Positions 54,660 through 63,714 of a stretch of DNA of 64,000 bases are shown here, piece after piece. The notes beneath the pieces are model-generated. The model had not been told where the DNA came from. It did no database searches and worked only from the letters and a program-made list of their open reading frames with translations. Both the position numbers and the translations under genes were made by a program. The number at the start of each line of letters is the position of its first letter. The stretch's first letter is position 1. This DNA is from Yersinia intermedia (GTDB taxonomy: Bacteria > Pseudomonadota > Gammaproteobacteria > Enterobacterales > Enterobacteriaceae): NCBI RefSeq assembly GCF_900635455.1, contig NZ_LR134116.1, positions 868,001 through 932,000 on the forward strand, in the 5' to 3' direction.

Positions 54660-55076
54660 GTGGCAGAGCAAATGCGGATCGCGATTATGGTTAACCCTGA
54701 ACTCCCTATTGGTTTAATTGCCAATACCACCAGCGCGGTAGGTATTGGGTTAGCGGCAAAATTTCCGCAACTGGCAGGGGCAATGTTGTCCGATTCAGGG
54801 GGGAAAGAAATTGATGTTAGCTCAAAATTACCGGTACCTATTTTACAGGCAAATGCTTTGCAGATGAGAGAGGTGCTGTTGAAAGCATTGACGGCTAGCC
54901 ATGAACGGGCAATTGTGCCTTTTCCGGCATTTGCGCGCGCAATGCACAGTTTTCAGGATTATGCCGATACGTTCCCGCTACGTTCTCTTTGTGATGAGCC
55001 GCTAGACGGTTTGGGATTGGTCGGGCCGGAGAAATGGGTTCGTTCATTGACTGGCGCGTTAAAACTGCTGCGCTAG
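54660..55076 (+). CDS. DUF2000 family protein
   Basis: About 138 residues of the DUF2000 family: RIAIMVNPELPIGLIANTTSAVGIGLAAKFP followed by PVPILQANALQMREVL. The family has a peptidyl-tRNA hydrolase II-like fold; function not known. Start uncertain: GTG 54660 has aagga 9 bp upstream and is preferred; GTG 54654, ATG 54672 and an upstream TTG are alternatives. Divergent from an AsnC-type regulator, a pairing that suggests amino-acid-related control. Confidence 0.75.
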   Translation: MAEQMRIAIMVNPELPIGLIANTTSAVGIGLAAKFPQLAGAMLSDSGGKEIDVSSKLPVPILQANALQMREVLLKALTASHERAIVPFPAFARAMHSFQDYADTFPLRSLCDEPLDGLGLVGPEKWVRSLTGALKLLR

Positions 55077-55147
55077 TCAGGCAGGTTATTGATGGAAAAG
55101 AAACGGGTTCTGACATGGAACCCGTTTCTATGTTGACTATCAGTGGG

Positions 55148-57538
55148 TTAAGTTAACTGACTTAATTGTAAGACGTTACCGGCGATGCCGTTGATATACA
55201 ATTTGCGATGTTCATTCGCGGGCAGATTAACGGATAATTCACGCCAAGCCGGTTGATAGCTGCCAGTGCGCGCAAAGGTGATATCAATGCGGTGGTTATC
55301 GGTAGTCACCTGCCAACTCAGCCATAATGCATAGCCTTGCTGCCAGCGGTGGCTTTCGCCATCATCTTCAAACAGCATTCCACTCGATCGCCCCGCGCCT
55401 TTAGTGGGGTAGAGTGCCAACTCGCGTTGCGAGTCCAACTTGGCATTAACAAAGGCGATGCGCCGTGACAGCGGCAGCGCTGCACCGGCTCGGACCAATA
55501 GTGGCAAACGTTCCAGTGGTGCATCAAGGGTGATTATCTGCCCACCGCCATACCATTGGCCACTGTGGAAGCAATACCAGCCACCATTATTATCAGGCTG
55601 GCTATTATCAGGTAAGTACACTTCTCGCTGGCGTTGTCCGGCCTCTACCACACTGGCAACCAGCAAATCGCGGCCCAGCATAAAGTCGTCATTTTCTGTA
55701 AACGTGCCGCTATCGTGTTCATGATCGAGGAAAGTAGGGCGTAACATAGGCTCATCATCATGGGTGGCCTGCCACTGTAAGGTGTAAAAATAGGGCAGTA
55801 ACCGATAACGTAGCGCCATAGCATCACGGATCATCGGCGTGGCGGCAGGGTACATCCAGGGCTCATTTACAGTGTGATCGTCATTCCATGAGTGAATAGT
55901 AAATCGTGGATGCATCACGCCGTTTTGTACCCAGCGGATAAATAGCTCTGCTTCTGGTTTATCACCCGAAAAACCGCCGACATCATGACCGAGATTGTAT
56001 AACCCTGACAGGCTCATCCCCAGCCCCATGCGGATGTTATAGCGCAGCGTTTGCCAACTGGTCCGGTTGTCACCACTCCAGGTCTGGGCGTAGCGTTGCA
56101 TACCGGCACAACCAGAACGTGATATCAAATACGGGCGTATATCTGGTGCAAATGCTTGTTGAGCCTCCATTGAGGCCCGCATCATCAGCAAAGGCATTAC
56201 CGGTCTGATATGTTTGATAGCGATAGATTCACCGAATCCATTGCAGCGCGCTTCACCATCCCACACTTCATATTCATTATTATCATTCCAGGTTGAGCCG
56301 ATCCCCATCTCCAGCAGTTGTTTGGTTACATTCTCCTGCCACCAGTCCACGGTTGCAGGATTGGTGAAATCAAGGTGAGAGCCTTCATCATCCCAGAATG
56401 AAGAGCGCTCTGGTAACCCGGTTTCACCATCACGAATAAATAATCCGCGTTCGGCAACATGCTGATATTGTGGGTGATCTTGCAATAGGCACGGTTTGAT
56501 ATTGGCAGCTAACTTAATGCCTGCTTGCAGAAAAGCCTGACTCATTACCTTAGGCTGCGGTACTTTGTCGTAATTCCAGTTAAAAACATAACGCTTATTG
56601 TTGATTGAGGTATAGCCAGATGAGAGCTGGAAAGAGTCGCAGGGAATATCATGCTGCTGACATAGCGTAATGAATTTTTGCAACTGCACCTGTGCATCGG
56701 GAGCATCGGTGTAATGCATGGTCGAACCACTGTAACCAAGGCTCCATTTGGGGCCAAACTTGGTTTTGCCGGTCAGGCGGACAAAGGCCTTGGTTACATC
56801 AAGCACTTTCGGGCCGAGGAACATATAGTAATCAAGATCGCCAGCTTCAGCCTGATAGCGGCGATAGGCCAGATGGTAGTTATCAATCTCATTCCCTAAA
56901 TCTAACCAGCAACTGCTTAAATTGTCATAAAAAAGACCAAAGCTGACATCATCACGGCGAGTGATGGTAAACGGGATATGTTTGTAGAGTGGGTCAGTAC
57001 TGGCGGCGTTGTAACCCATGGCGTCTAGATTGCGCATTTCAAAGCGGCGACCTGCACGGTTAAGATCACCCGCTTTTTCACCTAATCCGTAATATTGCTC
57101 ATTGGGATATCGCCGCTGATAGTGAGCAATAGCTTCTCCTTTGGGGCTGAGCAAATAAGCGCTGGTGGGCCGATCCGCCGCCAGTGGCTGCCACTCGCCG
57201 TGCTGATTTTTATATTCCCATGCCAGATACAGTGGTTGATAAATGGTGACCCGCAAACATTCAGTGGTGACTATCAACTGTTGTTCATGGTGTTCTAATT
57301 GATAACCTGGAATGGAGAAACCTTCCAGGCTAAGTCGATCGCGGCCAGACCATGGCACATCGCCTTGTGGGGCAATGCTCCAGGTGCGGTTTAAGGCCAG
57401 TTCACCATTCTTTTTAATCAGCACACGGCAGAGGTTTGGCTCTAATATATACAGACAAAATATATGATGGTCATCGACCAGTAATTCCACATGGTCAGGG
57501 TATTGATTTATTAACTGCCAGTTTTTTAATGTTTTCAT
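55148..57538 (-). CDS. GH31 family alpha-glycosidase
   Basis: 796 residues. N-terminal beta-sandwich, then a (beta/alpha)8 barrel with the nucleophile Asp in STWNDNNEYEVWDGEA (D419) and acid/base Asp in WSGDNRTSWQTL (D490), and C-terminal beta domains. No signal peptide, so cytoplasmic. It cleaves terminal alpha-linked sugars. The gene lies 57 bp downstream of an MFS transporter of the hexuronate/anion-symporter type, under a divergent LacI-type regulator; the substrate is probably a small imported alpha-glycoside, identity unknown. Confidence 0.9.
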   Translation of the reverse strand: MKTLKNWQLINQYPDHVELLVDDHHIFCLYILEPNLCRVLIKKNGELALNRTWSIAPQGDVPWSGRDRLSLEGFSIPGYQLEHHEQQLIVTTECLRVTIYQPLYLAWEYKNQHGEWQPLAADRPTSAYLLSPKGEAIAHYQRRYPNEQYYGLGEKAGDLNRAGRRFEMRNLDAMGYNAASTDPLYKHIPFTITRRDDVSFGLFYDNLSSCWLDLGNEIDNYHLAYRRYQAEAGDLDYYMFLGPKVLDVTKAFVRLTGKTKFGPKWSLGYSGSTMHYTDAPDAQVQLQKFITLCQQHDIPCDSFQLSSGYTSINNKRYVFNWNYDKVPQPKVMSQAFLQAGIKLAANIKPCLLQDHPQYQHVAERGLFIRDGETGLPERSSFWDDEGSHLDFTNPATVDWWQENVTKQLLEMGIGSTWNDNNEYEVWDGEARCNGFGESIAIKHIRPVMPLLMMRASMEAQQAFAPDIRPYLISRSGCAGMQRYAQTWSGDNRTSWQTLRYNIRMGLGMSLSGLYNLGHDVGGFSGDKPEAELFIRWVQNGVMHPRFTIHSWNDDHTVNEPWMYPAATPMIRDAMALRYRLLPYFYTLQWQATHDDEPMLRPTFLDHEHDSGTFTENDDFMLGRDLLVASVVEAGQRQREVYLPDNSQPDNNGGWYCFHSGQWYGGGQIITLDAPLERLPLLVRAGAALPLSRRIAFVNAKLDSQRELALYPTKGAGRSSGMLFEDDGESHRWQQGYALWLSWQVTTDNHRIDITFARTGSYQPAWRELSVNLPANEHRKLYINGIAGNVLQLSQLT

Positions 57539-57595
57539 CACAGCTCATCTTGTTTCTGGCAACAGCGCCGTTGCGCCGTTACCGGGTTAATAGCA

Positions 57596-58903
57596 TCAGG
57601 CAGCCGGTTGTGTTTTATTGCGGCGCTCAGCAAACAGAGCAACCAGGAACACAGCACCAATCAAATCGAAGAAGCCCATGGCAATAAACAGCGGGTTAAA
57701 ACCGATCGTGTCGGATACGGCCCCAATCAATAAAGTAAACAGGAAACTGGCAATCCAAGCGGAAGAGCCGCGCAGGCCATTAACGGTGGCCACTTGGTTT
57801 TTATCAAATGAATCAACGACTAATGCACTGAGCATGCAAGAGATAACCTGGTGACCGAAGCCACCAATAGAGATTAAAGCAATAGCCAGATAAGGGTCTT
57901 TGGTGATGGCAACAAAGGCCAGTGAAACCATCATAAAGGCACCGGTTACGGAGCTGGCAACTACTGAGTTGATACGACTGCAACCGAACCATTTTTGGTA
58001 GAGTTTGGTTAAATAGCCACTGGCAACACTGCCTATATCTGCCGCCAGGAAGGGTAGCCAGGCGAACATGGCAATCTGTTTTAGGTCCATGCCCCGCTCG
58101 GTAGCCAAATAAAGTGGAACCCAGAAGCTAAATACCGCCCATGCGGGTTCCGCTAAAAATGCCGGGATAGCGATACCGTAAAATTTCTTATTTTTGCTCA
58201 GAATGGCTAATGACTTAAGAAAAGGCAGCCGAGGGAGTACCGGTTCATTGTCTTGGTGAATCAGTTCAAACTCTTCTTTACTCAAATTTGGATGGGTGTC
58301 GGGTGAATGATAAAAACGCCACCACAGCAGAACCCAAACCATGGCTAAAGCACCGGAGAATAAGAATGCACCTTGCCAACCGAGAGCGACATGAGCCAGT
58401 ACGATAATCGGTGGTGCTAACATCGCACCGATAGAGAACCCCACCCCTGCCCAACCCGCGGCAATGGGGCGTTCCTTTTTCGGAAACCAGTCAGAAATCG
58501 CTTTGGCATTTGCCGGTGTTGCCGCAGCTTCGGCACTGCCCATAAAGAAGCGCAGCACCGCCAATTGAAACCAGGTTCCTGCCCCTGCGTGCATCATGCA
58601 TACCACCGCCCAGACACTAGCGCAAATCAGGAACCCCATTTTTAAACCGATGACGTCAATCAGCCAACCACAGAGTGGCTGGAAAACGGTGTAAGCCAAC
58701 TGAAAAGACGCCACAATCCATGAATATTGTTCAGTGGTCATATTCAGGCTGGTTTTTAACTCAGGGGCGAGGATACCCAGAGAGTTACGGGTAATATAGT
58801 TAACGGTGACCCCGAGTAGAAATAGCGCCAGCATCCACCAGCGTAATGATTTTATTTTTCGCCGCCCGACAACCTTAGCGGATTGATTAATCTCAACACT
58901 CAT
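57596..58903 (-). CDS. MFS transporter, anion:cation symporter (ExuT/GudP-like)
   Basis: 435 residues with about 12 hydrophobic segments. Similar by eye to hexuronate/glucarate transporters (LALFLLGVTVNYITRNSLGILAPEL near the N-terminus; SAEAAATPANAKAISDWFPKKER after TM4). That family carries acidic sugars or organic anions with protons. The pairing with a GH31 enzyme is unusual and hints at an acidic glycoside. Probably cotranscribed with the glycosidase gene. Confidence 0.88.
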   Translation of the reverse strand: MSVEINQSAKVVGRRKIKSLRWWMLALFLLGVTVNYITRNSLGILAPELKTSLNMTTEQYSWIVASFQLAYTVFQPLCGWLIDVIGLKMGFLICASVWAVVCMMHAGAGTWFQLAVLRFFMGSAEAAATPANAKAISDWFPKKERPIAAGWAGVGFSIGAMLAPPIIVLAHVALGWQGAFLFSGALAMVWVLLWWRFYHSPDTHPNLSKEEFELIHQDNEPVLPRLPFLKSLAILSKNKKFYGIAIPAFLAEPAWAVFSFWVPLYLATERGMDLKQIAMFAWLPFLAADIGSVASGYLTKLYQKWFGCSRINSVVASSVTGAFMMVSLAFVAITKDPYLAIALISIGGFGHQVISCMLSALVVDSFDKNQVATVNGLRGSSAWIASFLFTLLIGAVSDTIGFNPLFIAMGFFDLIGAVFLVALFAERRNKTQPAA

Positions 58904-59276
58904 CCCAGCCTCCTGATGTTAGTCGGTAGTAAATTAACCGGACCAACTTATTGTTTTGGTATGATCTATATTCGGTTATTAAGATTATACTGAGTTTTAA
59001 TGTGACTCCGTTCACATTAAGCTCGTCTGGTAAAATTTAATCGATTGATAATATTAGTTTTTTGTATAATTAATCATAATTAACCGGACTGATAAGTTTT
59101 TAAAATTGGTTTACCAAAACAAGGTAACTAGCTTAAATTGGCTTTAATACGCATTTTTTTGAAAGAATTTTCATAAGCTGGATAATATTTCAGCATTTAT
59201 ATCGAATAGTGGCCTGAATAAGCCATTCACCGGCTATGAAAATTTTTTCATTTGCTAATTTGAGAGAGATCACAAA
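58904..59276. promoter_or_regulatory. Divergent control region with repeated operator-like motif
   Basis: 373 bp of AT-rich DNA. The 12-bp aattaaccggac occurs at 58932-58943 and 59078-59089; a related reversed element ttcggttatt lies at 58971. An imperfect palindrome ttggt-tt-accaa is at 59107-59118. Central CG with AT-rich flanks is typical of LacI-family operators, so these are candidate sites for the adjacent regulator. Confidence 0.5.
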
Positions 59277-60359
59277 ATGAATGGAAAGCTAAAAATACAA
59301 GAAATTGCTAATCAGACTGGCCTTTCAATTAGCACGGTATCGAGAGTATTAGCCGGTAAAGCCAATACCAGTGCGAAAGCAAAACAGCAGGTAATGGCGT
59401 ATGCGCAGTCGCAGGGGATATTGCAGAATTTGTCCAGCGGGCGGTTGATGCTAAATAACATTATGGTATTTGCCCCTCATCGTGCCTTTGATGTGCGTAC
59501 CGATATTTTTTACTACAAAGTTATTCAGGGGATTACTGAGGCGGTTAGTCAACATGAAGTCATGATTCGCTACTGTGGGCTATCTGAAACTCACAGTGAT
59601 ATTGCGCTATTTTTGGAGAAAATGACCAATCCTCAAACCGAAGCGGCAATCATTATTGGTATCGACGATCCGCGGATTCATACATTAGCGGCTGGGGTGC
59701 ATAAGCCGTCGGTGTTAATTAATTGCCGTGACAAAGAAATGTCATTGGATAGTGTGTCGCCAGACCACCAACTGATTGGTGAGTTTTCTGCCAATTACCT
59801 GATACAGCAAGGGCATCGGCGCATTCTGACTCTGCAATGTTTACGTCGCAACACGATGGAACTGCGCTTAGTGGGGATAAAAGAGGCTTTCGCTAATAAT
59901 AATATGCGCTTTGATGATGGTCAACATCTGATTACCACGCATGGCTTTGGCGCGGAAGAGGCTGAGCAGGCGCTAACCGCTTTTATCACTGGTTGTGAAG
60001 ATAAGAGCCAGCTGCCGACGGCCATTTTAGCCGGGGGGGACTATATGGCATTTGGTGCCGTTAATGCGTTGAATAAACTGAACATGAGCGTGCCTGATAA
60101 CGTATCTGTTATGAGTATGGATGGTTTTAACCTGGCAGACATTCATGATGTCACACTGACCGCGGTGCACGTCCCCCGAGATGAGTTGGGGGCCGAAGCC
60201 ATCCAGTTACTGCAACGGCGCTTATTACGCCCAGATGCGCCCTTCAGTAATACCTTACTGCAAGGGAAATTAGTGGCCTGTTCTTCGGTCAAACAGATCA
60301 ATCAGAAAAGGGCGATGCCTGCGGCCAATAAACCATCGGATCAGTTATATGATTTGTAA
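59277..60359 (+). CDS. LacI-family transcriptional regulator
   Basis: 360 residues: N-terminal HTH (LKIQEIANQTGLSISTVSRVLAGKAN, residues 5-30) and hinge, then a periplasmic-binding-protein-like sugar domain (VFAPHRAFDVRTDIF to VHVPRDELGAEAIQLL). Most likely the repressor of the divergent MFS-GH31 pair, with the glycoside or a product as inducer. Intact; no ribosome site stronger than gagaga upstream of ATG. Confidence 0.92.
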   Translation: MNGKLKIQEIANQTGLSISTVSRVLAGKANTSAKAKQQVMAYAQSQGILQNLSSGRLMLNNIMVFAPHRAFDVRTDIFYYKVIQGITEAVSQHEVMIRYCGLSETHSDIALFLEKMTNPQTEAAIIIGIDDPRIHTLAAGVHKPSVLINCRDKEMSLDSVSPDHQLIGEFSANYLIQQGHRRILTLQCLRRNTMELRLVGIKEAFANNNMRFDDGQHLITTHGFGAEEAEQALTAFITGCEDKSQLPTAILAGGDYMAFGAVNALNKLNMSVPDNVSVMSMDGFNLADIHDVTLTAVHVPRDELGAEAIQLLQRRLLRPDAPFSNTLLQGKLVACSSVKQINQKRAMPAANKPSDQLYDL

Positions 60360-60503
60360 GGCTTAGTATGGAAAATAATGAACCTATGCCTCATAAAAAA
60401 GTAATTACCGCTATAGTTTACAGTTAGTTTTGTACTGTTTACGGTGGGTAACGAGAGAAATATGTATAAATGAGTTTTATATAAGTCAGATGGGGATATC
60501 TTA

Positions 60504-60757
60504 TATCTTACCCGTCATCTTTCAGAATGCAGGTGTGTTGGCTGGTCCCGTTACTTGGCCTATTTATGGGTCTTGCCTCAGTGAGGCCGCTACAAGCAGC
60601 ATTCAACTCACTGACTTGCCGTTAATTTGTCTTATCGGGGTTCATTAGCATGATTGAGGCACACCCTGCGGGCTAGCATAAATGCTGTTCAAATCGGGTT
60701 ACATTCGATTTGTCTCTTTTTTGCCACCTTCCTGCACCTTGAAATCTATTGGGTATA
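60504..60757. repeat. 254-bp repeat element with ERIC-like ends
   Basis: Left end tatcttacccgtcatctttc and right end tgaaatctattgggtata are imperfect inverted repeats, with the inner arms aatgcaggtg and cctgcacctt. Core sequence such as ttggctgg and cactgacttgccg recalls ERIC, but the element is twice as long. A 72-codon frame inside it is not a gene. It occupies most of the 425-bp lacI-cbpA gap. Confidence 0.55.
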
Positions 60758-60784
60758 GCACATTGAATTTAAGGATATTGCCGC

Positions 60785-61735
60785 ATGGAATTTAAAGACT
60801 ATTATGCCGTGATGGGAGTAGAACCAACTGCTTCCCAGAAAGATATTAAAACAGCCTATCGCAAGCTGGCGCGCAAATATCACCCAGATGTCAGCGCGGA
60901 AGCCGATGCTGAAAGTAAGTTCAAAGAAGTTGCCGAGGCCTATGAAGTATTAAAAGATACTGAACGGCGTGCTGAATATGACGAGTTAAGATTGCATCGG
61001 AATGACCCTCGTTTTGCCCAACAACAAGCCGCCTATAATTCAGGTCATCAACAAAGGTACAGCAGTGCGGGGGCCGGTTCCCAAGACTTCTCTGATTTTT
61101 TTGAATCTTTCTTTGCTAACCGTGGGGCTTCAGCTCATCACACCTCTCAGCGACCACCTCGCGGTGTTCGCGGCCAAGATCTTGAGATGGAATTGCCCAT
61201 CTTCTTAGAAGAAACCTTGGCAGAACAGACGCGTTCTATTTCTTACAAAATACCGACTGTTGATGCTTCGGGGTATCCGGGGGCGGAGACATCCAAAACG
61301 CTAAAAGTGAAAATTCCGGCTGGGGTGGGGGATGGCGAGCGTATCCGTCTTAAAGGGCAGGGGGCACCGGGTTTTGCCGGTGGAGCTAATGGCGATTTAT
61401 TCCTGATTATTCGCATTGCACCGCATCCAATGTTTGATGTTGATGGTCAAAATTTACAAATAGTGGTGCCGTTAGCCCCATGGGAAGCGGCATTAGGTGC
61501 CAATGTAGAGATGCCGACACTGACGGGCAAAATCACTTTAACGGTCCCGGCAGGTAGCCAAAGTGGTCAGAGATTGCGTATCAAAGGCAAAGGGCTAGTT
61601 AGCAAAAAGGGAACTGGCGATCTGTACGCGATCCTCAAGGTAGTGATGCCGCCAAAACCGGACGAGAAAATGCGCGCGCTGTGGCAACAACTGTCAGATC
61701 AGGCGTCATTTAATCCTCGCACTGGCTGGGAGTAA
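60785..61735 (+). CDS. cbpA: Curved DNA-binding protein CbpA (DnaJ-type co-chaperone)
   Basis: 316 residues. J-domain (5-70) with HPD in RKYHPDVS, a G/F-like linker, and two C-terminal beta domains ([23 protein letters not shown] and [21 protein letters not shown]); no zinc-finger domain, which separates it from DnaJ. CbpA is a stationary-phase co-chaperone of DnaK and binds curved DNA. Followed 6 bp later by cbpM. Confidence 0.93.
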   Translation: MEFKDYYAVMGVEPTASQKDIKTAYRKLARKYHPDVSAEADAESKFKEVAEAYEVLKDTERRAEYDELRLHRNDPRFAQQQAAYNSGHQQRYSSAGAGSQDFSDFFESFFANRGASAHHTSQRPPRGVRGQDLEMELPIFLEETLAEQTRSISYKIPTVDASGYPGAETSKTLKVKIPAGVGDGERIRLKGQGAPGFAGGANGDLFLIIRIAPHPMFDVDGQNLQIVVPLAPWEAALGANVEMPTLTGKITLTVPAGSQSGQRLRIKGKGLVSKKGTGDLYAILKVVMPPKPDEKMRALWQQLSDQASFNPRTGWE

Positions 61736-61741
61736 CAGATT

Positions 61742-62047
61742 ATGGCTGAAATAGAAATCACCTATACCGTGACTGAATTATGCCAGTCAACGGGAATAAT
61801 GCAGGATGAATTGGTCGAGGTAGTCGGATTGGGTATGATTGTGCCACTTGAGCCTGCCGACACCGTCTGGATTTTTGACGCTGATGCACTGAGTTGCCTT
61901 CAACGCGCCCAGCGGCTACAAAATGAGTTGGATCTGGACTGGTCTGGTGTGGCAATGACCCTAACCCTGCTGGAAAGGGTTGAGCAGTTAAAGAAAGAAA
62001 ATGACCAACTGCGCAGGCAGCTCGATCGTTTTTTGCAGATATCTTAA
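61742..62047 (+). CDS. cbpM: CbpA modulator CbpM
   Basis: 101 residues. MerR-like fold with a C-terminal coiled coil (VEQLKKENDQLRRQLDRFLQ). It binds the CbpA J-domain and blocks both co-chaperone and DNA-binding activity. Conserved pairing with cbpA; translated from the same message. Confidence 0.9.
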   Translation: MAEIEITYTVTELCQSTGIMQDELVEVVGLGMIVPLEPADTVWIFDADALSCLQRAQRLQNELDLDWSGVAMTLTLLERVEQLKKENDQLRRQLDRFLQIS

Positions 62048-62056
62048 TGCGATAGA

Positions 62057-62088
62057 ACGGGTTGCGCCCATTTCGGCTAACCCGTATT
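62057..62088 (+). terminator. Terminator after cbpM
   Basis: A 7-bp stem acgggtt/aacccgt with a 15-nt loop, then attttg. The remaining 240 bp before the next gene show no gene. Confidence 0.6.
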
Positions 62089-62329
62089 TTGCTCTCTATC
62101 TCAGATGCTATCCAATGGATAACACGGAGCGGATATCACTATTTTTATTGATATCCCAGATTGCCGTGACATCATCCAGTAGATGAAGTTGAGCCTAAAT
62201 GGCTAGCTTTTGTTGTGTCACCAGACCGAAAATATCTGAAAAAATTCGTTTTAATTCAGGGATCGGTGGGAAATTACCTGTACCACTCACTACCCAGTAA
62301 GTGACTAATTTTCTTGTTAGATAAGGTAG

Positions 62330-63079
62330 TTAAAGGCTGCTGACACCCCCGTCTACCCGTAATTCTGTTCCAACGACAAAACTGGATTCATCTGAGGCGA
62401 GAAAGACCGCAGCATGGGCAATCTCACTAGATGTTCCCATTCTTTTAATTGGTACCAGTTGGCGGATTTGTTCCGCCAGATGCTCTTGTTCGCTGCCGGA
62501 TAATCCCAGTTTTTGCAGGGCTGGTGTTTGTGTCGGCCCTGGACTCAAGCCATTGACTCGGATTCCTCTGCTTGCCCATTCACCAGACAAGGTGCGCGCA
62601 AGAGAAAGTAACCCTGCCTTGCTGGCGGCATAAACGCTGCTTTGCGGTAAACCAATATGAACACTGGCGGAGCCACAAAGGATCACTGAGGCAGGATTAG
62701 CCAGCAGCGGCAACAGTGCTTGCAACAAAAAGAAAGGGCCTTTCAGGTTAGTTGATAATACTTGCTCAAAACTTTCTTCATCCCACTCTCCTATTGAACG
62801 ATGAGTAACATCGCCTGCGTTGATATAGACGATATCAAGGCGTGGCCAAACTTGGGTGAGTTTTGCCGCTAGCTGATATTGATCGGCAATATCGCTGGCA
62901 TCACTGTTTAACAGCAAAACTTGGCCTCCAAGTTCCTTATGTGCAGCTTGCAGGGCAGCAGCGCTCCTACCGGTGATCGCCACCGTTGCACCCTCAGCAA
63001 TAAATTGACGAGCAGTTTCCAGCCCGATACCACTGGTTCCACCTGTAATTAGTGCATATTTGTCATTTAAACGATTCAT
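62330..63079 (-). CDS. SDR-family oxidoreductase
   Basis: 249 residues. Classical short-chain dehydrogenase: TGGTSGIG (11-18), NAGD-type motif VYINAGD, catalytic Ser in LCGSASVHIG and YxxxK in YAASKAG. C-terminal GTELRVDGGVSSL. Substrate unknown. Start at 63079 (MNRLNDKYALITGG); five extra codons upstream are unlikely. Divergent from an HxlR regulator with an inverted repeat between, so it is the probable regulated target. Confidence 0.88.
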   Translation of the reverse strand: MNRLNDKYALITGGTSGIGLETARQFIAEGATVAITGRSAAALQAAHKELGGQVLLLNSDASDIADQYQLAAKLTQVWPRLDIVYINAGDVTHRSIGEWDEESFEQVLSTNLKGPFFLLQALLPLLANPASVILCGSASVHIGLPQSSVYAASKAGLLSLARTLSGEWASRGIRVNGLSPGPTQTPALQKLGLSGSEQEHLAEQIRQLVPIKRMGTSSEIAHAAVFLASDESSFVVGTELRVDGGVSSL

Positions 63080-63126
63080 GGTAAGTCTTCTCATTGATAG
63101 CAGTGGAAGACCATTTTTAATACAAA

Positions 63127-63161
63127 AGTATCTAAAGTATAGTAGGTACCAATTAGATACT
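63127..63161. promoter_or_regulatory. Inverted-repeat operator between SDR and HxlR genes
   Basis: A perfect 9-bp inverted repeat agtatctaa (63127-63135) / ttagatact (63153-63161), 17 bp apart, centred between the two divergent genes. Expected binding site for the dimeric HxlR-family protein. Confidence 0.7.
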
Positions 63162-63181
63162 AATGATGCAACAGGAAAGCA

Positions 63182-63565
63182 ATGACAGCCTATCAGCCGC
63201 TAACAGCAAAAAATAAATTAGAACCAGACCACTCAATTGTGGAAGAGAAGTGTCCGATGGTGCAATTTGTCGAACTTATTGCAGGGAAATGGGCTATTCC
63301 AATTCTCTATCGTTTAATCGTAACAGCTGTACCAATTCGATTTGGCGAGTTGCAACGGGCCATTGCACCCATTACCCAAAAAGAGCTTACCCGGCAATTA
63401 CGTGCTTTCGAACAGCGCGGTTTGGTCTACCGCAAGGTCTATGCCGAAGTCCCTCCACGCGTTGAATATCAAATTACGGCATTGGGCAAAACATTGCAGC
63501 CAACATTGGATTCGTTAGCCCAATGGATGAGAGATCACCATAAGGCTCTCGCGGGCAATGCGTAA
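63182..63565 (+). CDS. HxlR-family transcriptional regulator
   Basis: 127 residues: winged-helix HxlR/MarR-like domain, family signature CPMVQFVELIAGKWAIPILYRL (conserved Cys at ~24) followed by LQRAIAPITQKELTRQLRAFEQRGLVYR. Such proteins often sense aldehydes, quinones or oxidants through the N-terminal Cys. Divergent from the SDR gene. Autoregulation through the shared inverted repeat is likely. Confidence 0.92.
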   Translation: MTAYQPLTAKNKLEPDHSIVEEKCPMVQFVELIAGKWAIPILYRLIVTAVPIRFGELQRAIAPITQKELTRQLRAFEQRGLVYRKVYAEVPPRVEYQITALGKTLQPTLDSLAQWMRDHHKALAGNA

Positions 63566-63714
63566 CCTGAATGACTACCGCCCTGAGAATAGCCAGATAT
63601 ACCGCAATTTCGCTATTGGCAGTCGCGTAATGCGAACACTATGTACTACATTTAATTGACTGCTCACTAATCCAGCAGTAACAACAATGGCAACAATAGT
63701 TTCAAGGAGAGAGT

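Noticed and set aside
60430..60648. 72-codon frame before cbpA
   Set aside because: Lies mostly within the 254-bp repeat element and has no protein-like features.
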